Assembly (NCBI GenBank): GCA_001769125.1
Contig: MEOG01000046.1
Span: 1 to 64,000, forward strand
DNA: 64,000 nucleotides
Direction of reading: 5' to 3'
Source: Bacteroidetes bacterium GWF2_35_48
GTDB lineage: Bacteria > Bacteroidota > Bacteroidia > Bacteroidales > GWF2-35-48
This document shows positions 15,997 to 25,259 of the stretch, one piece after another. Numbering within the stretch: the first letter of the stretch is position 1; each line of letters opens with the position of its first letter. The notes beneath the pieces were generated by a model. The model searched no databases, was not told where the DNA came from, and saw only the letters and a list, made by a program, of their open reading frames with translations. A program made the translations under genes and the position numbers.

Positions 15997-16145
15997 GTCT
16001 CCGGTCTACAGTCTACAGTCTACAGTCTGTTTGACTGCCGACTGCTGACTCTTTCGACTGCCGACTATTTGACTGACGACTGCCGACTATTTAACTGACG
16101 ACTCCTGACTGCCGACTATTTGACTGACGACTGCCGACTTCCGAC
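15997..16145. repeat. Inverted heptamer array
   Basis: Begins with direct TCTACAG heptamers, switches polarity at AGTC-TGTTT-GACT (about 16024-16035), and continues with GACTGCC / GACTATTT / GACTGAC units. The reverse complement of its right half shares long stretches with the array at 5930-6017. It occupies most of the 412-bp gap 15774-16185; the rest (15828-15996) shows nothing recognisable. Confidence 0.85.
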
Positions 16146-16185
16146 AATAAAAACATTTTCATAGTTTTGCGTAGCTTGATTACAT

Positions 16186-18336
16186 TTACTTCTGACTGTC
16201 AATTAATACTTCGAGAATTTTAATAGCAGCCAAAGCAACAGAAGTGCCGGGTCCAAAAATCCCTACCACACCTGCTTTATATAAAAAATCATAATCTTGT
16301 GATGGTATTACACCGCCTGCAATAACCATAATATCATCCCGGCCTAATTTTTTCAGCTCAGCAATTACTTGTGGCACCAAAGTTTTATGACCAGCAGCCA
16401 GACTTGATACTCCTAAAACATGCACGTCATTTTCTACAGCTTGTTTTGCTGCTTCGGCAGGAGTCTGAAATAAAGGACCCATGTCAACATCGAAGCCAAT
16501 GTCTGCATAGCCGGTTGCAACAACTTTCGCTCCTCTGTCGTGTCCATCCTGACCCATTTTTGCGATCATAATTCTTGGTCTGCGACCCGACGTTGCTGCA
16601 AATTTATCTGCAAGCTCGCACGCTTTTTTAAATTCCGGATTGTCCATAGTTTCTGATGAATATACTCCTGAAATGGTTCTTATTATTGCTTTGTATCTTC
16701 CACAAACATTTTCTACTGCAATAGAAATTTCTCCAAGGGATGCCCTTTTACGCGCAGCATCAATAGCCAGCTCCAACAAATTGCCTTCACCGGTTTGTAC
16801 ACATTTTGTGATTGCTTCCAATGCTTTTTGCACTTCTTCATTATTTCTTTCTGCACGTAATTTCTGCAATCTGATTATTTGTGATTCGCGAACAGCCGTA
16901 TTATCAACTTCGAGAATGTCCATCGGATCTTCTTTTTCTAATTTGTATTTGTTTACACCGACAATAGTTTCTTTACATGAATCAATGCGTGCCTGTTTGC
17001 GAGCAGAAGCCTCTTCTATTCTCATTTTGGGAATTCCGGTTTCTATAGCTTTTGCCATACCTCCCAGATTCTCCACTTCCTCAATAAGTTCCCATGCTTT
17101 ATGCGCTATTTCATGCGTTAGGGCTTCAATATAATAAGAGCCTGCCCATGGGTCAACAGCTTTGCAGATATTTGTTTCTTCCTGAATATAAATTTGTGTG
17201 TTTCGTGCAATACGTGCGCTGAAATCTGTCGGCAATGCGATTGCTTCATCAAGCGCATTGGTATGCAGTGATTGTGTATGACCCAGCACGGCACCCATTG
17301 CTTCTACACAGGTACGTGTTACATTGTTATAAGGATCCTGTTCTGTGAGGCTCCATCCTGAAGTCTGGCAATGAGTACGTAATGCAAGTGATTTTGGATT
17401 TTTCGGATTAAATTGTTTTACCATTTTCGCCCATAACAAACGAGCAGCGCGCATTTTGGCGATTTCCATAAAATGATTCATACCAATACCCCAGAAAAAA
17501 GAAAGGCGGGGCGCAAAAGCGTCAATATCCATTCCGGCATTAACTCCTGCGCGTAAATATTCCAACCCATCTGCAAGTGTATATGCAAGTTCAATATCAG
17601 CAGTGGCTCCTGCTTCCTGCATGTGATATCCTGAAATACTAATGGAATTGAACTTGGGCATTTTTTTCGATGTATATTCAAAAATGTCGGCTATAATACG
17701 CATTGACATATCAGGAGGATAAATGTACGTGTTGCGCACCATGAACTCTTTGAGAATGTCGTTCTGAATGGTTCCGCTGAGCTGCTCCAATGCAACACCC
17801 TGCTCTTCTCCTGCAACAATATAAAATGCCAAAACAGGAAGCACAGCACCATTCATAGTCATTGATACAGACATTTTATCCAAAGGAATCTGATCGAACA
17901 AAATCTTCATATCAAGAATTGAATCAATTGCTACGCCTGCTTTTCCGACATCGCCCACTACACGTTCGTGGTCTGAATCGTAACCCCTGTGTGTGGCAAG
18001 ATCGAATGCTACGGAAAGGCCCATCTGACCTGCTGCAAGATTTCTGCGGTAAAAAGCATTCGATTCTTCTGCTGTTGAAAAACCTGCATACTGGCGAATA
18101 GTCCAGGGCTGCATCACGTACATGGTTGAATAAGGACCGCGAAGATAGGGAGGAATTCCTGCTGCATAATTCAAATGCTCCATTCCCAAAAGATCTTCTT
18201 TTGAGTAAACTTTTTTTACTGGAATTTGCTCAGGGGTTACCCAATCTTTAGTAATATTATTTTTCTTTTCCCACTCGGCAACATTTTTTGCTGTCTGAGC
18301 TTGCTTTAAATTTACTTTTGAAAAATCTGGTTTCAT
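16186..18336 (-). CDS. mutB: Methylmalonyl-CoA mutase large (catalytic) subunit
   Basis: 716 residues, full length for MutB/ScpA. It interconverts (2R)-methylmalonyl-CoA and succinyl-CoA with adenosylcobalamin. The N-terminal TIM barrel shows [23 protein letters not shown] and [11 protein letters not shown]. The C-terminal cobalamin domain carries D-x-H-x-x-G with His599 as the lower axial cobalt ligand (G-Q-D-G-H-D-R-G), plus G-G-V-I-P. It pairs with mutA upstream on the same strand, but the usual tight mutA-mutB junction is opened by about 1.2 kb holding two ORF6N genes and a repeat tract. Confidence 0.97.
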   Translation of the reverse strand: MKPDFSKVNLKQAQTAKNVAEWEKKNNITKDWVTPEQIPVKKVYSKEDLLGMEHLNYAAGIPPYLRGPYSTMYVMQPWTIRQYAGFSTAEESNAFYRRNLAAGQMGLSVAFDLATHRGYDSDHERVVGDVGKAGVAIDSILDMKILFDQIPLDKMSVSMTMNGAVLPVLAFYIVAGEEQGVALEQLSGTIQNDILKEFMVRNTYIYPPDMSMRIIADIFEYTSKKMPKFNSISISGYHMQEAGATADIELAYTLADGLEYLRAGVNAGMDIDAFAPRLSFFWGIGMNHFMEIAKMRAARLLWAKMVKQFNPKNPKSLALRTHCQTSGWSLTEQDPYNNVTRTCVEAMGAVLGHTQSLHTNALDEAIALPTDFSARIARNTQIYIQEETNICKAVDPWAGSYYIEALTHEIAHKAWELIEEVENLGGMAKAIETGIPKMRIEEASARKQARIDSCKETIVGVNKYKLEKEDPMDILEVDNTAVRESQIIRLQKLRAERNNEEVQKALEAITKCVQTGEGNLLELAIDAARKRASLGEISIAVENVCGRYKAIIRTISGVYSSETMDNPEFKKACELADKFAATSGRRPRIMIAKMGQDGHDRGAKVVATGYADIGFDVDMGPLFQTPAEAAKQAVENDVHVLGVSSLAAGHKTLVPQVIAELKKLGRDDIMVIAGGVIPSQDYDFLYKAGVVGIFGPGTSVALAAIKILEVLIDSQK

Positions 18337-18347
18337 ATAATTATGTT

Positions 18348-18359
18348 ATTATTTTTTGT
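18348..18359. repeat. 12-bp direct repeat, mutB side of the ORF6N block
   Basis: ATTATTTTTTGT, identical to 19489-19500 at the mutA side. The two bracket the ORF6N block. Low complexity, so coincidence is possible. Confidence 0.4.
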
Positions 18360-18450
18360 TGCAAGTTGCAAGTTGCAAGTTGCATGGTAACCGTAGACTG
18401 AGCGCCTGCCTGTCCGCCTGCCTGCCGGCGAGGCAGGGTAGGCAGGGAGT
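18359..18450. repeat. AGTTGCA heptamer run plus CTGCC-rich palindrome
   Basis: Four AGTTGCA heptamers (18359-18384) are followed by a GC-rich stretch (18404-18448) in which CCTGCCTGCC pairs with GGCAGGGTAGGCAGG around GGCGA. It lies between the second ORF6N gene and mutB. Confidence 0.75.
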
Positions 18451-18474
18451 CAAAGTCAAGGTTGCAAGTTAAAT

Positions 18475-18984
18475 TCATTTTTTATACCCTACTTTTGGTA
18501 GCGGTTCATTTTTTTGATGTATCAGTTCTTTTATGGCATCAAATACAACACGAAATTGCTGATCGTATTTTTTCTCCAAAGCCTCAATTTTATGCGCTAA
18601 CTCTTTGTTTGTATCAATGAGTTTTCGAAGCTGAACAAAAGTTCGCATTATTGCAATATTTACCAACCTTGCTTTTTTGCTTTTTAATACAGAAGATAAC
18701 ATCGCAACACCCTGCTCTGTAAAAGCCATTGGGAAAGCTCCTCCCAGTACGCTTTTTGATGGTATCACATTTTGTGACACCAGTTGTTCAATCTCTTTTT
18801 CTGATAGTAGAAACATAAAATCGTCCGGAAAACTTTCAATATTCCTTCGTACCTGCTGTTTAAGCGCTCGTGTTTCAACTTCGTACATTAATGCCAAATC
18901 AAAATCTAGCATTACCTTTTGCCCACGGATAAAATAAATCCGCGACACAATTTCTTCATGTTTATTTACAAGAGCCTTACTCAT
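18475..18984 (-). CDS. ORF6N-domain protein, copy 2
   Basis: 169 residues. An N-terminal ORF6N domain (R-G-Q-K-V-M-L-D-F-D-L-A, Y-E-V-E-T, F-P-D-D-F-M-F and F-T-E-Q-G-V-A-M-L-S) covers about 1-115, and a helical tail (H-K-I-E-A-L-E-K-K-Y-D-Q-Q-F) follows. ORF6N is found with phage KilA-N/antirepressor proteins and is thought to bind DNA or regulate; the cellular role of chromosomal copies is unknown. Its ATG overlaps the stop of copy 1 by four bases (ATGA), so translation is coupled. Both ends are nearly identical to copy 1 while the middle differs. Confidence 0.85.
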   Translation of the reverse strand: MSKALVNKHEEIVSRIYFIRGQKVMLDFDLALMYEVETRALKQQVRRNIESFPDDFMFLLSEKEIEQLVSQNVIPSKSVLGGAFPMAFTEQGVAMLSSVLKSKKARLVNIAIMRTFVQLRKLIDTNKELAHKIEALEKKYDQQFRVVFDAIKELIHQKNEPLPKVGYKK

Positions 18985-19490
18985 TTTTTATACCCAACTT
19001 TTGGCAGCGGTTCATTTTTTTGATGTATCAGTTCTTTTATAGCATCAAATACAACACAAAACTGCTGATCGTATTTTTTCTCCAAAGCCTCAATTTTATG
19101 CGCTAACTCTTTGTTTGTATCAATGAGTTTTCGGAGCTGAACAAAAGCACGCATGATTGCAATGTTTACATCTATTGCCATGTCACTTTTCAAAATTCCG
19201 GATAACATTGCAACGCCTTGTTCGGTAAAAGCAAAAGGTGGATATTTTGCATGTTTTCCTCTTTTTAAGGTCGCAATTTGCGTCCTTAAAGATGTGTATT
19301 CATTTTGTGTCAGCTCAAACATAAAGTCTTCCGGAAACCTTCGCAAATTGCGTCTTACGGCTTCTTTCAGTCGTTTTGTTTCAACCTCATACATTTCTGC
19401 CAAGTCAAAATCGAGCATTACCTTTTGCCCACGGATAAAATAAATCCGCGACACAATTTCTTCGTGTTTATTTGCTAATGATTTGCTCAT
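18981..19490 (-). CDS. ORF6N-domain protein, copy 1
   Basis: 169 residues from the ATG at 19490. A longer frame starting at 19553 would overlap mutA, while 19490 aligns exactly with the start of copy 2. Same layout: ORF6N core with L-D-F-D-L-A, F-P-E-D-F-M-F and F-A-F-T-E-Q-G-V-A-M-L-S, then a coiled C-terminal helix and a P-L-P-K-V-G-Y-K-K end shared with copy 2. It begins 11 bp after mutA. It is an unexpected gene inside a metabolic operon; DNA-binding function is inferred from the domain family only. Confidence 0.85.
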   Translation of the reverse strand: MSKSLANKHEEIVSRIYFIRGQKVMLDFDLAEMYEVETKRLKEAVRRNLRRFPEDFMFELTQNEYTSLRTQIATLKRGKHAKYPPFAFTEQGVAMLSGILKSDMAIDVNIAIMRAFVQLRKLIDTNKELAHKIEALEKKYDQQFCVVFDAIKELIHQKNEPLPKVGYKK

Positions 19491-19500
19491 TATTTTTTGT
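19489..19500. repeat. 12-bp direct repeat, mutA side of the ORF6N block
   Basis: ATTATTTTTTGT, second copy of the sequence at 18348-18359, lying between the mutA stop codon and the first ORF6N start. Confidence 0.4.
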
Positions 19501-19501
19501 A

Positions 19502-21364
19502 TTAAATCCCCAGCTCTTTTTGAAAATGCTGAAGTGTTTCCAACACATTGCACCCTGCATAAATATAATTATTCAAGCCAAGCACTTTAAACGAATCAAT
19601 CTGCGCTTTCGGGTATCCGGCAAGTACTAATTGCATTTTGCCATTAAGTTTTTCAACAAACTGGGGTACGAGATCTGTGTATTCATCATCAGAACTGCAA
19701 AGGACACAAATGTCTGCCTGCGAATTGATACAAGCTTTTGCTCCCTCTTCCATAGAAGAAAATCCGAGATTGTCAATAATCGAAAAACCGGCACAGGCAA
19801 AAAAGTTAGAAGCAAACCCCGCACGGGCTTTCCGCATAACCAGATTGCCAATAGTTAATAAAAACACTTTTGGGGTTTTGGCTGCTTTTTCAGTTTTCAT
19901 CCTCAACATTTCAAAAGCCTCAGCACCTCTGTACTGGCGAAGTGGCTCTGCAATGGCATCCTTTGACTGATTGTTTTTTTTCAGGCAGTTAAACAGCGTG
20001 AATTTATCTGCCATTTTCTCTTTTTGATTTGCAAATTGATTGGTTCCAAGCAAAATTTCTTTACGCGTAGCAATGTTTAAGTCGCGCAGGTTTGCCGTTT
20101 TCTTAATTTCTTCCTGAATATGCCCTGTTTTAAAAGCAGTGATAAAACCGCCTTTGTTTTCAATTTCGATAAATAGCCGCCATGTTTCTTCTGCAACAGC
20201 GTCTGTAAGATTTTCGATATAATACGAACCTGATGCAGGGTCAACAACCTTATCTAAAAAAGATTCTTCTTTTAGAATAATCTGCTGGTTGCGCGCAATA
20301 CGCTCAGAAAAATCATCGGATATTTTATAACCAAGGTCGTAGGGCTTAACAGCATGAGACCCTGTTCCTCCAATCGCTGCTGCCATAGATTCCGTTGTAG
20401 TTCGTAAAAGATTTACAAATGGATCGTACATGGTTTTGTTCCATGATGAGGTTATTGTGTGTATTTGTATTTTAGATGCGTTATCAGAAGTGCAATTATA
20501 GGCAGATGCAAGGCCGGCGAAAAGCATTCTTGCAGCACGCAATTTTGCTATTTCAAGAAAATAAGACGAACCAATTGCAAGCGTAAAGTGCATTTGAGAC
20601 AATATGTCCTCTGCTTTTAATCCGGCAGTAATTAAGCGCGATACGTATTCATTGGCAACAGATAAGGAATATCCCAACTCCTGAACAACAGACGAGCCTG
20701 CGTTGTTAAAAATATTTCCTGAAATTGCTAAAATTCTTAATCCGGGTAATGCTTCTTTTACAAGAACAAGAGCGTCTTTCAGGGAGGCAAAATCTGCATT
20801 TTCATTCTGATAAAATTTTCCTTTTCTGCTTAAAGAACCAATAGGATCAAAAGTGAAACTCCCTTTAACGTTTGTTTTATCTAAATTTTGAATAGCGATT
20901 TCTTCGATCAGCATTTTTATCATTACCAAAGATGTAGCTCCAGATATAAAATGAACACTATGCTTTTCAAGATTCACTCCTTTTAACAAAGCACTGAACT
21001 GCGATTGTGTTTCAGGAGTAATATTTTTTGTACTGAAAGCAACTGCGTTAGCTCCTTTCTTTAACGCATCCACAGCTTTATGATTTGCATCCTCAATGTT
21101 ATCAATAATAATATCCTGACGTATTTCCCATTCATTGGAAATATCTATTCCTCTTGTATAAGGAAAATTACCGGGAAGTATTTCCAGATATTGTTTTCCA
21201 TCGAGATGTTCCTGCCTGAAATAGGGTTTTACTTTTATTCCGTCAATAGTTTTCCAGACCAGCTTTTTTTCATAATCTGCACCTTTCAGATCTTTAACGA
21301 TCACTTCTTCCCATTGCTGCGTAGATACAGGGGGAAACTCTTCAAATAATTTTTTCTTTTCCAT
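19502..21364 (-). CDS. mutA: Methylmalonyl-CoA mutase small subunit
   Basis: 620 residues, the non-catalytic partner of MutB in the heterodimeric mutase. The barrel domain is recognisable (F-S-T-K-N-I-T-P-E-T, K-L-R-A-A-R-M-L-F and V-D-P-A-S-G-S-Y-Y-I-E-N). The C-terminal cobalamin-like domain has T-I-G-N-L-V-M-R where the catalytic subunit has D-x-H-x-x-G, so it lacks the cobalt-ligating His, as expected for MutA. The start at 21364 is the first ATG after a minus-strand -7 box at 21404-21411. It is first gene of mutA - ORF6N - ORF6N - mutB. Confidence 0.95.
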   Translation of the reverse strand: MEKKKLFEEFPPVSTQQWEEVIVKDLKGADYEKKLVWKTIDGIKVKPYFRQEHLDGKQYLEILPGNFPYTRGIDISNEWEIRQDIIIDNIEDANHKAVDALKKGANAVAFSTKNITPETQSQFSALLKGVNLEKHSVHFISGATSLVMIKMLIEEIAIQNLDKTNVKGSFTFDPIGSLSRKGKFYQNENADFASLKDALVLVKEALPGLRILAISGNIFNNAGSSVVQELGYSLSVANEYVSRLITAGLKAEDILSQMHFTLAIGSSYFLEIAKLRAARMLFAGLASAYNCTSDNASKIQIHTITSSWNKTMYDPFVNLLRTTTESMAAAIGGTGSHAVKPYDLGYKISDDFSERIARNQQIILKEESFLDKVVDPASGSYYIENLTDAVAEETWRLFIEIENKGGFITAFKTGHIQEEIKKTANLRDLNIATRKEILLGTNQFANQKEKMADKFTLFNCLKKNNQSKDAIAEPLRQYRGAEAFEMLRMKTEKAAKTPKVFLLTIGNLVMRKARAGFASNFFACAGFSIIDNLGFSSMEEGAKACINSQADICVLCSSDDEYTDLVPQFVEKLNGKMQLVLAGYPKAQIDSFKVLGLNNYIYAGCNVLETLQHFQKELGI

Positions 21365-21403
21365 AGTTTTATATGTGAAGTATACTGTGTTCTATTTTGG
21401 ATA

Positions 21404-21411
21404 CAAAATTA
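21404..21411 (-). promoter_or_regulatory. Bacteroidota -7 box (TAATTTTG, minus strand) for mutA
   Basis: CAAAATTA on the plus strand reads TAATTTTG, 39 nt before the mutA ATG. I see no cobalamin-riboswitch-like structure in the gap. Confidence 0.5.
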
Positions 21412-21482
21412 TGATTTTTAAAAACAGAAATTATGATTTTTATTATGGTTTTATAACACAAAAATGAGGAATGAGGAATAAA

Positions 21483-21610
21483 AAGTTACAAGTTGCAAGT
21501 TTAAAGTTTCAGGGTAACTGGGAGTTGAGCTGCCTGTGGCGCTTTGCGACATCGAAACTCAGGTTACAAGTTAACCGCAGGTTGAGCTGAGTCGAAACCA
21601 AGGTTGTTGT
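21483..21610. repeat. Heptamer run and short intergenic repeats
   Basis: Degenerate heptamers of the AAGTTRC / AAGTTTM type (21483-21511) followed by two copies of a TTGAGCTG-containing sequence ending in TCGAAAC. Together with the two promoter boxes this is all that is recognisable in the 326-bp gap 21365-21690. Confidence 0.6.
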
Positions 21611-21668
21611 GATGGTAAAATATTTTTTAAAATGATAATATAATCTTTCAACGACATACTTCTTTTGT

Positions 21669-21676
21669 TATTTTTG
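21669..21676 (+). promoter_or_regulatory. Bacteroidota -7 box (TATTTTTG)
   Basis: TATTTTTG, 14 nt before the ATG at 21691, with the typical GCAG following. Confidence 0.5.
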
Positions 21677-21690
21677 CAGTTTAATTTATC

Positions 21691-24600
21691 ATGTTACAAA
21701 TAACAACTAAAATATTTTTAAGAATTTTTCTGCTGTTTTTCCTTTTTACAGGAGAAATATCTGCGCAGCAATATCTTTTCAAATACTACTCGCTTGAACA
21801 CGGGCTGGCACAATCGCAGGTTTTATCCCTTTGTCAGGATAGCAAAGGATATTTGTGGATTGGCACTTATGGCGGTGGACTTAATCGTTTTGACGGTATA
21901 AGTTTCACATTATTTTCGCTTTCAGATGGTTTGTCTACGAATACCATTCGTGTTGTTTTTGAAGACAGTAAAAAAAATATCTGGATTGGGTTTACAGATG
22001 GAACACTTTGTAAATACGATGGAAAAGGATTTAAAAGTATAACAAAAAATCGCCTCAGTATATTATCAATTCGTGAGGATATAAAAGGAAACCTGTGGAT
22101 TGGCACCGACAAGGAAGGATTGTATGAATTGAGAGACAGCATACTTGTGCGTGATAAACGATATGACTTTTTAAAAGATGAAACTATCGCTGGTATTTAT
22201 TGCGATCCTTCAGGAAAACTATTTTTAGCTACCAAGAACAGAGGTCTGGTTGTTATTACCGAAAACAGCCATTATATTATATCTGAAAAAGATGGACTAC
22301 CCTCTGTAAATGCCATCCAGATTGTTAAAGATAAATTCAACCGGTATTGGATTGGTACAGATAAAGGTTTGTGCAGTTATGATGGAAAAACAGTTACAAG
22401 TTATCCTGAATTTTCAGGAAAAGACGATGTTGTTACTGATATTTTAATAGACCGTCACAATACACTTTGGGCAACAACTTTTGGAAACGGAATTATTAAA
22501 TATTCCTCTGATAAATTTACAAGATTCACAGAGGCAGATGGCTTGAAAGGGAATTATTACAATTGTATGGTTGAAGATAATATGGGATACATCTGCTTTG
22601 GAAGTGATGGAGATGGGATTTGTCGCTTTGAGGGAGAACGTTTCAGATATTACAACACAATGACAGGTCTGCCCGGAAATACAATCATGTCTTTATATCA
22701 GGATAATGAAGGGAGTTATTGGTTTGGAACTTATGGAAAAGGAGTATGCCGGATTGCAGAAAATAAAAAAGAAATATTTACCAAAAAAGAAGGCTTATGT
22801 AGTGATATTATTTATTCGATAATCGGCGACAGCACAGGAGCTATATGGTTTGGGTCTAAAAATGGAGGAATCACAAAATTCTTTGAAGGAAAATTTAAAA
22901 GCTATACCGAAAAAGATGGATTACCCTCCGATGAAGCAACTTCAATTACAATAGACCATAACGGTTTGCTATGGATTGGGACAAGACATCATGGAGCCTG
23001 TTTGTTTACAGGAAAAAGTTTTATAAAGTTTGGTTCATCAGACGGTCTGGCCTCCATAAATATTACCGGCATTTTTGTAGATAAAAAAAATAATATCTGG
23101 TTGGGTTCACAGGAGGGAATTATTAATAAAATTGAACAGGTAAAAAATATCAAAGGACTGAAAGACGACGATATAAAATCATGCTTTAAAATCTCATCCT
23201 ATACAACAGAAAAACTAAACTCAAGTATTTACACTTTTGCAGAAGACAGACTCGGTAGAATCTGGATGGGCAGTCAGGAGAACGGCGTATTTTCTTACGA
23301 TGGGCAAACATTTAAAAATTATAATACGCAGGACGGTCTGACTTCTGATTTTATTTATTCACTGATAATAGATAATTCAGATAATATATGGCTTGGGACA
23401 TCCAAAGGATTAAATAAAATATCGTTGAGCAATAATCTTGAAAAAATTAGTATTCGATATTATGGAATAAAAGAGGGTTTTACCGGAATTGAAAATAATT
23501 CTCATGCAGTTATTAAAGATAAAGAGGGGAAGCTGTTGTTCGGCACTGTAAACGGTGTAATGGTATATAATCCTAAAGCAGATACAGAAAACAAAGTAAC
23601 ACCAAAAACAAATATTTCAGACATACTTTTATTTTTCCAGAAACCTGATTGGAACAAATTTTCATCCGGAATTTCTGCGGAAACCTCTCTCCCATTGAAT
23701 TTGAAGCTTCCACACAATAAAAATTATCTTACATTCAAATTTATCGGTATTGATCTTTCTAACCCTACCAGTGTAAAATACAAATGGAAACTTGAAGGCT
23801 TTGATGAAGACTGGACACCTATTACTCCACAAAACGAAGTAACCTATTCGAATTTACCACCCGGAGAATACACGTTTCTGGTAAAATCATTCAATAGCAA
23901 TGGTTATGGAGATGATCAGGCAGCAACATTCCGTTTTACAATTATTCCTCCCTTCTGGAAAACGTTATGGTTTCGTGTATCTATTGGTGTTGCTGTACTT
24001 TTATTAATTTATTTATTTTTCAAACAGAAAGAAATCAGGAATCGCAGGTATACGCGAAAACTTGAAAAATTAGTAAGCGAACGAACAGAAGAAATTGTTC
24101 ATCAGAAAGGCGAAATCGAAGAAAAAAATTCAGAGCTTGAAGACATTAACAAAAAGCTTGAAAAGCTTTCAATTGTAGCAAAAGAAACAGACAATGCTGT
24201 TCTGATTATGGACGCAGATGGTCGCATAGAATGGATGAATGAAGGATTCCTCTCAATGCATGAATACACACATCAGGATTTAGACTGGCTGAAAAAAACA
24301 TCCGTATCTGAGATAAGCAACTATCCTGAAATAAATGAAGTGTTGAATTTATGCCTTGCATCAAAACAGTCTGTGGTGTATGAAGCTCCCACTACGACAC
24401 GTTCCGGAAAAAAAATCTGGACACATACGACACTTACTCCGATTATAGACGATAACTACAAAGTTATAAAATTAGTTGCTATAGATTCTGATATTTCCAA
24501 AGTAATTGAAGCAGAAGAAAAACTGAAAACTGAAAAAGAAAAAACGGAAAATCTTTTATTGAATATATTACCCTCGGAAATTGCAGAAGAGCTGAAAGAA

Positions 24601-25251
24601 AAAGGAGAAGCAACGCCCCGGTATTATAAATCCGCCACTATTGCTTTTACCGATTTTAAAGGCTTTACGCTGTTATGCTCAAAAATTTCTCCACACGAAC
24701 TTGTAAGTCAGTTGCACCAGTTTTTTGCAAAATTTGATGATATTACAAGTAAATATACGCTCGAAAAAATAAAAACCATCGGCGATTCGTACATGTTTGC
24801 CGGCGGACTACCATCTGAAACAAAAACGCACCCGATTGAAGTTATTCTCGCTGCACTGGAAATTCAGAATTTTATGAGGCAGATACAAATTCAGAACCGC
24901 AGTGATATATGGCAATTACGTATTGGTATTCACACCGGAGAAGTTATTGCAGGAGTTGTAGGAAAGAAAAAATTTGCCTACGATATATGGGGAGATACTG
25001 TGAATGTTGCCAGCAGAATGGAGAGCGCCGGAATTCCGGGTGGTGTTAATGTTTCTGAAGAAACACATAATCTTATTAAAGAGTATTTTATTTGCCATAA
25101 CCGTGGGGAGATTGACGTGAAGCACAAAGATAAAATCAACATGTTTCTTGTAGAAGCAATAAAACCCGAATACTCTGTTGATGGAAAAGGAATTATTCCG
25201 ACACCTGAATTTCTTACTGAAATTGCTGCAAAAAGACAGGAAGATGTATAA
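21691..25251 (+). CDS. Propeller-sensor adenylate cyclase (class III)
   Basis: 1186 residues. Signal peptide 1-26, then about 600 residues of two-component-regulator propeller repeats (Y-L-W-I-G-T-Y-G-G-G-L-N-R-F, I-W-F-G-S-K-N-G-G and more), a Y_Y_Y domain (about 690-757), one membrane helix (about 765-785), a coiled coil, a PAS domain (about 835-945) and a class III nucleotide cyclase domain (about 978-1145). Catalytic residues are present: metal Asp988 and Asp1032, transition-state Asn1105 and Arg1109. Lys1028 and Asp1098 are the adenine-specifying pair, so cAMP rather than cGMP is predicted. In most Bacteroidota proteins of this layout the output is a histidine kinase. It ends eight bp from the convergent SpoIIE gene. 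Confidence 0.92.
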   Translation: MLQITTKIFLRIFLLFFLFTGEISAQQYLFKYYSLEHGLAQSQVLSLCQDSKGYLWIGTYGGGLNRFDGISFTLFSLSDGLSTNTIRVVFEDSKKNIWIGFTDGTLCKYDGKGFKSITKNRLSILSIREDIKGNLWIGTDKEGLYELRDSILVRDKRYDFLKDETIAGIYCDPSGKLFLATKNRGLVVITENSHYIISEKDGLPSVNAIQIVKDKFNRYWIGTDKGLCSYDGKTVTSYPEFSGKDDVVTDILIDRHNTLWATTFGNGIIKYSSDKFTRFTEADGLKGNYYNCMVEDNMGYICFGSDGDGICRFEGERFRYYNTMTGLPGNTIMSLYQDNEGSYWFGTYGKGVCRIAENKKEIFTKKEGLCSDIIYSIIGDSTGAIWFGSKNGGITKFFEGKFKSYTEKDGLPSDEATSITIDHNGLLWIGTRHHGACLFTGKSFIKFGSSDGLASINITGIFVDKKNNIWLGSQEGIINKIEQVKNIKGLKDDDIKSCFKISSYTTEKLNSSIYTFAEDRLGRIWMGSQENGVFSYDGQTFKNYNTQDGLTSDFIYSLIIDNSDNIWLGTSKGLNKISLSNNLEKISIRYYGIKEGFTGIENNSHAVIKDKEGKLLFGTVNGVMVYNPKADTENKVTPKTNISDILLFFQKPDWNKFSSGISAETSLPLNLKLPHNKNYLTFKFIGIDLSNPTSVKYKWKLEGFDEDWTPITPQNEVTYSNLPPGEYTFLVKSFNSNGYGDDQAATFRFTIIPPFWKTLWFRVSIGVAVLLLIYLFFKQKEIRNRRYTRKLEKLVSERTEEIVHQKGEIEEKNSELEDINKKLEKLSIVAKETDNAVLIMDADGRIEWMNEGFLSMHEYTHQDLDWLKKTSVSEISNYPEINEVLNLCLASKQSVVYEAPTTTRSGKKIWTHTTLTPIIDDNYKVIKLVAIDSDISKVIEAEEKLKTEKEKTENLLLNILPSEIAEELKEKGEATPRYYKSATIAFTDFKGFTLLCSKISPHELVSQLHQFFAKFDDITSKYTLEKIKTIGDSYMFAGGLPSETKTHPIEVILAALEIQNFMRQIQIQNRSDIWQLRIGIHTGEVIAGVVGKKKFAYDIWGDTVNVASRMESAGIPGGVNVSEETHNLIKEYFICHNRGEIDVKHKDKINMFLVEAIKPEYSVDGKGIIPTPEFLTEIAAKRQEDV

Positions 25252-25259
25252 CATTACAA

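Noticed and set aside
18405-18450. CRISPR-like array near mutB
   Set aside because: Units are only 7-10 nt, without unique spacers; it is a heptamer and palindrome tract.
21365-21690. Cobalamin riboswitch ahead of the B12-dependent mutase
   Set aside because: The short mutA leader (39 nt after the -7 box) is too small and has no B12-box-like sequence.
21691-25251. Guanylate cyclase
   Set aside because: The substrate-selecting residues are Lys1028 and Asp1098, which favour adenine; guanylate cyclases carry Glu and Cys-type residues there.
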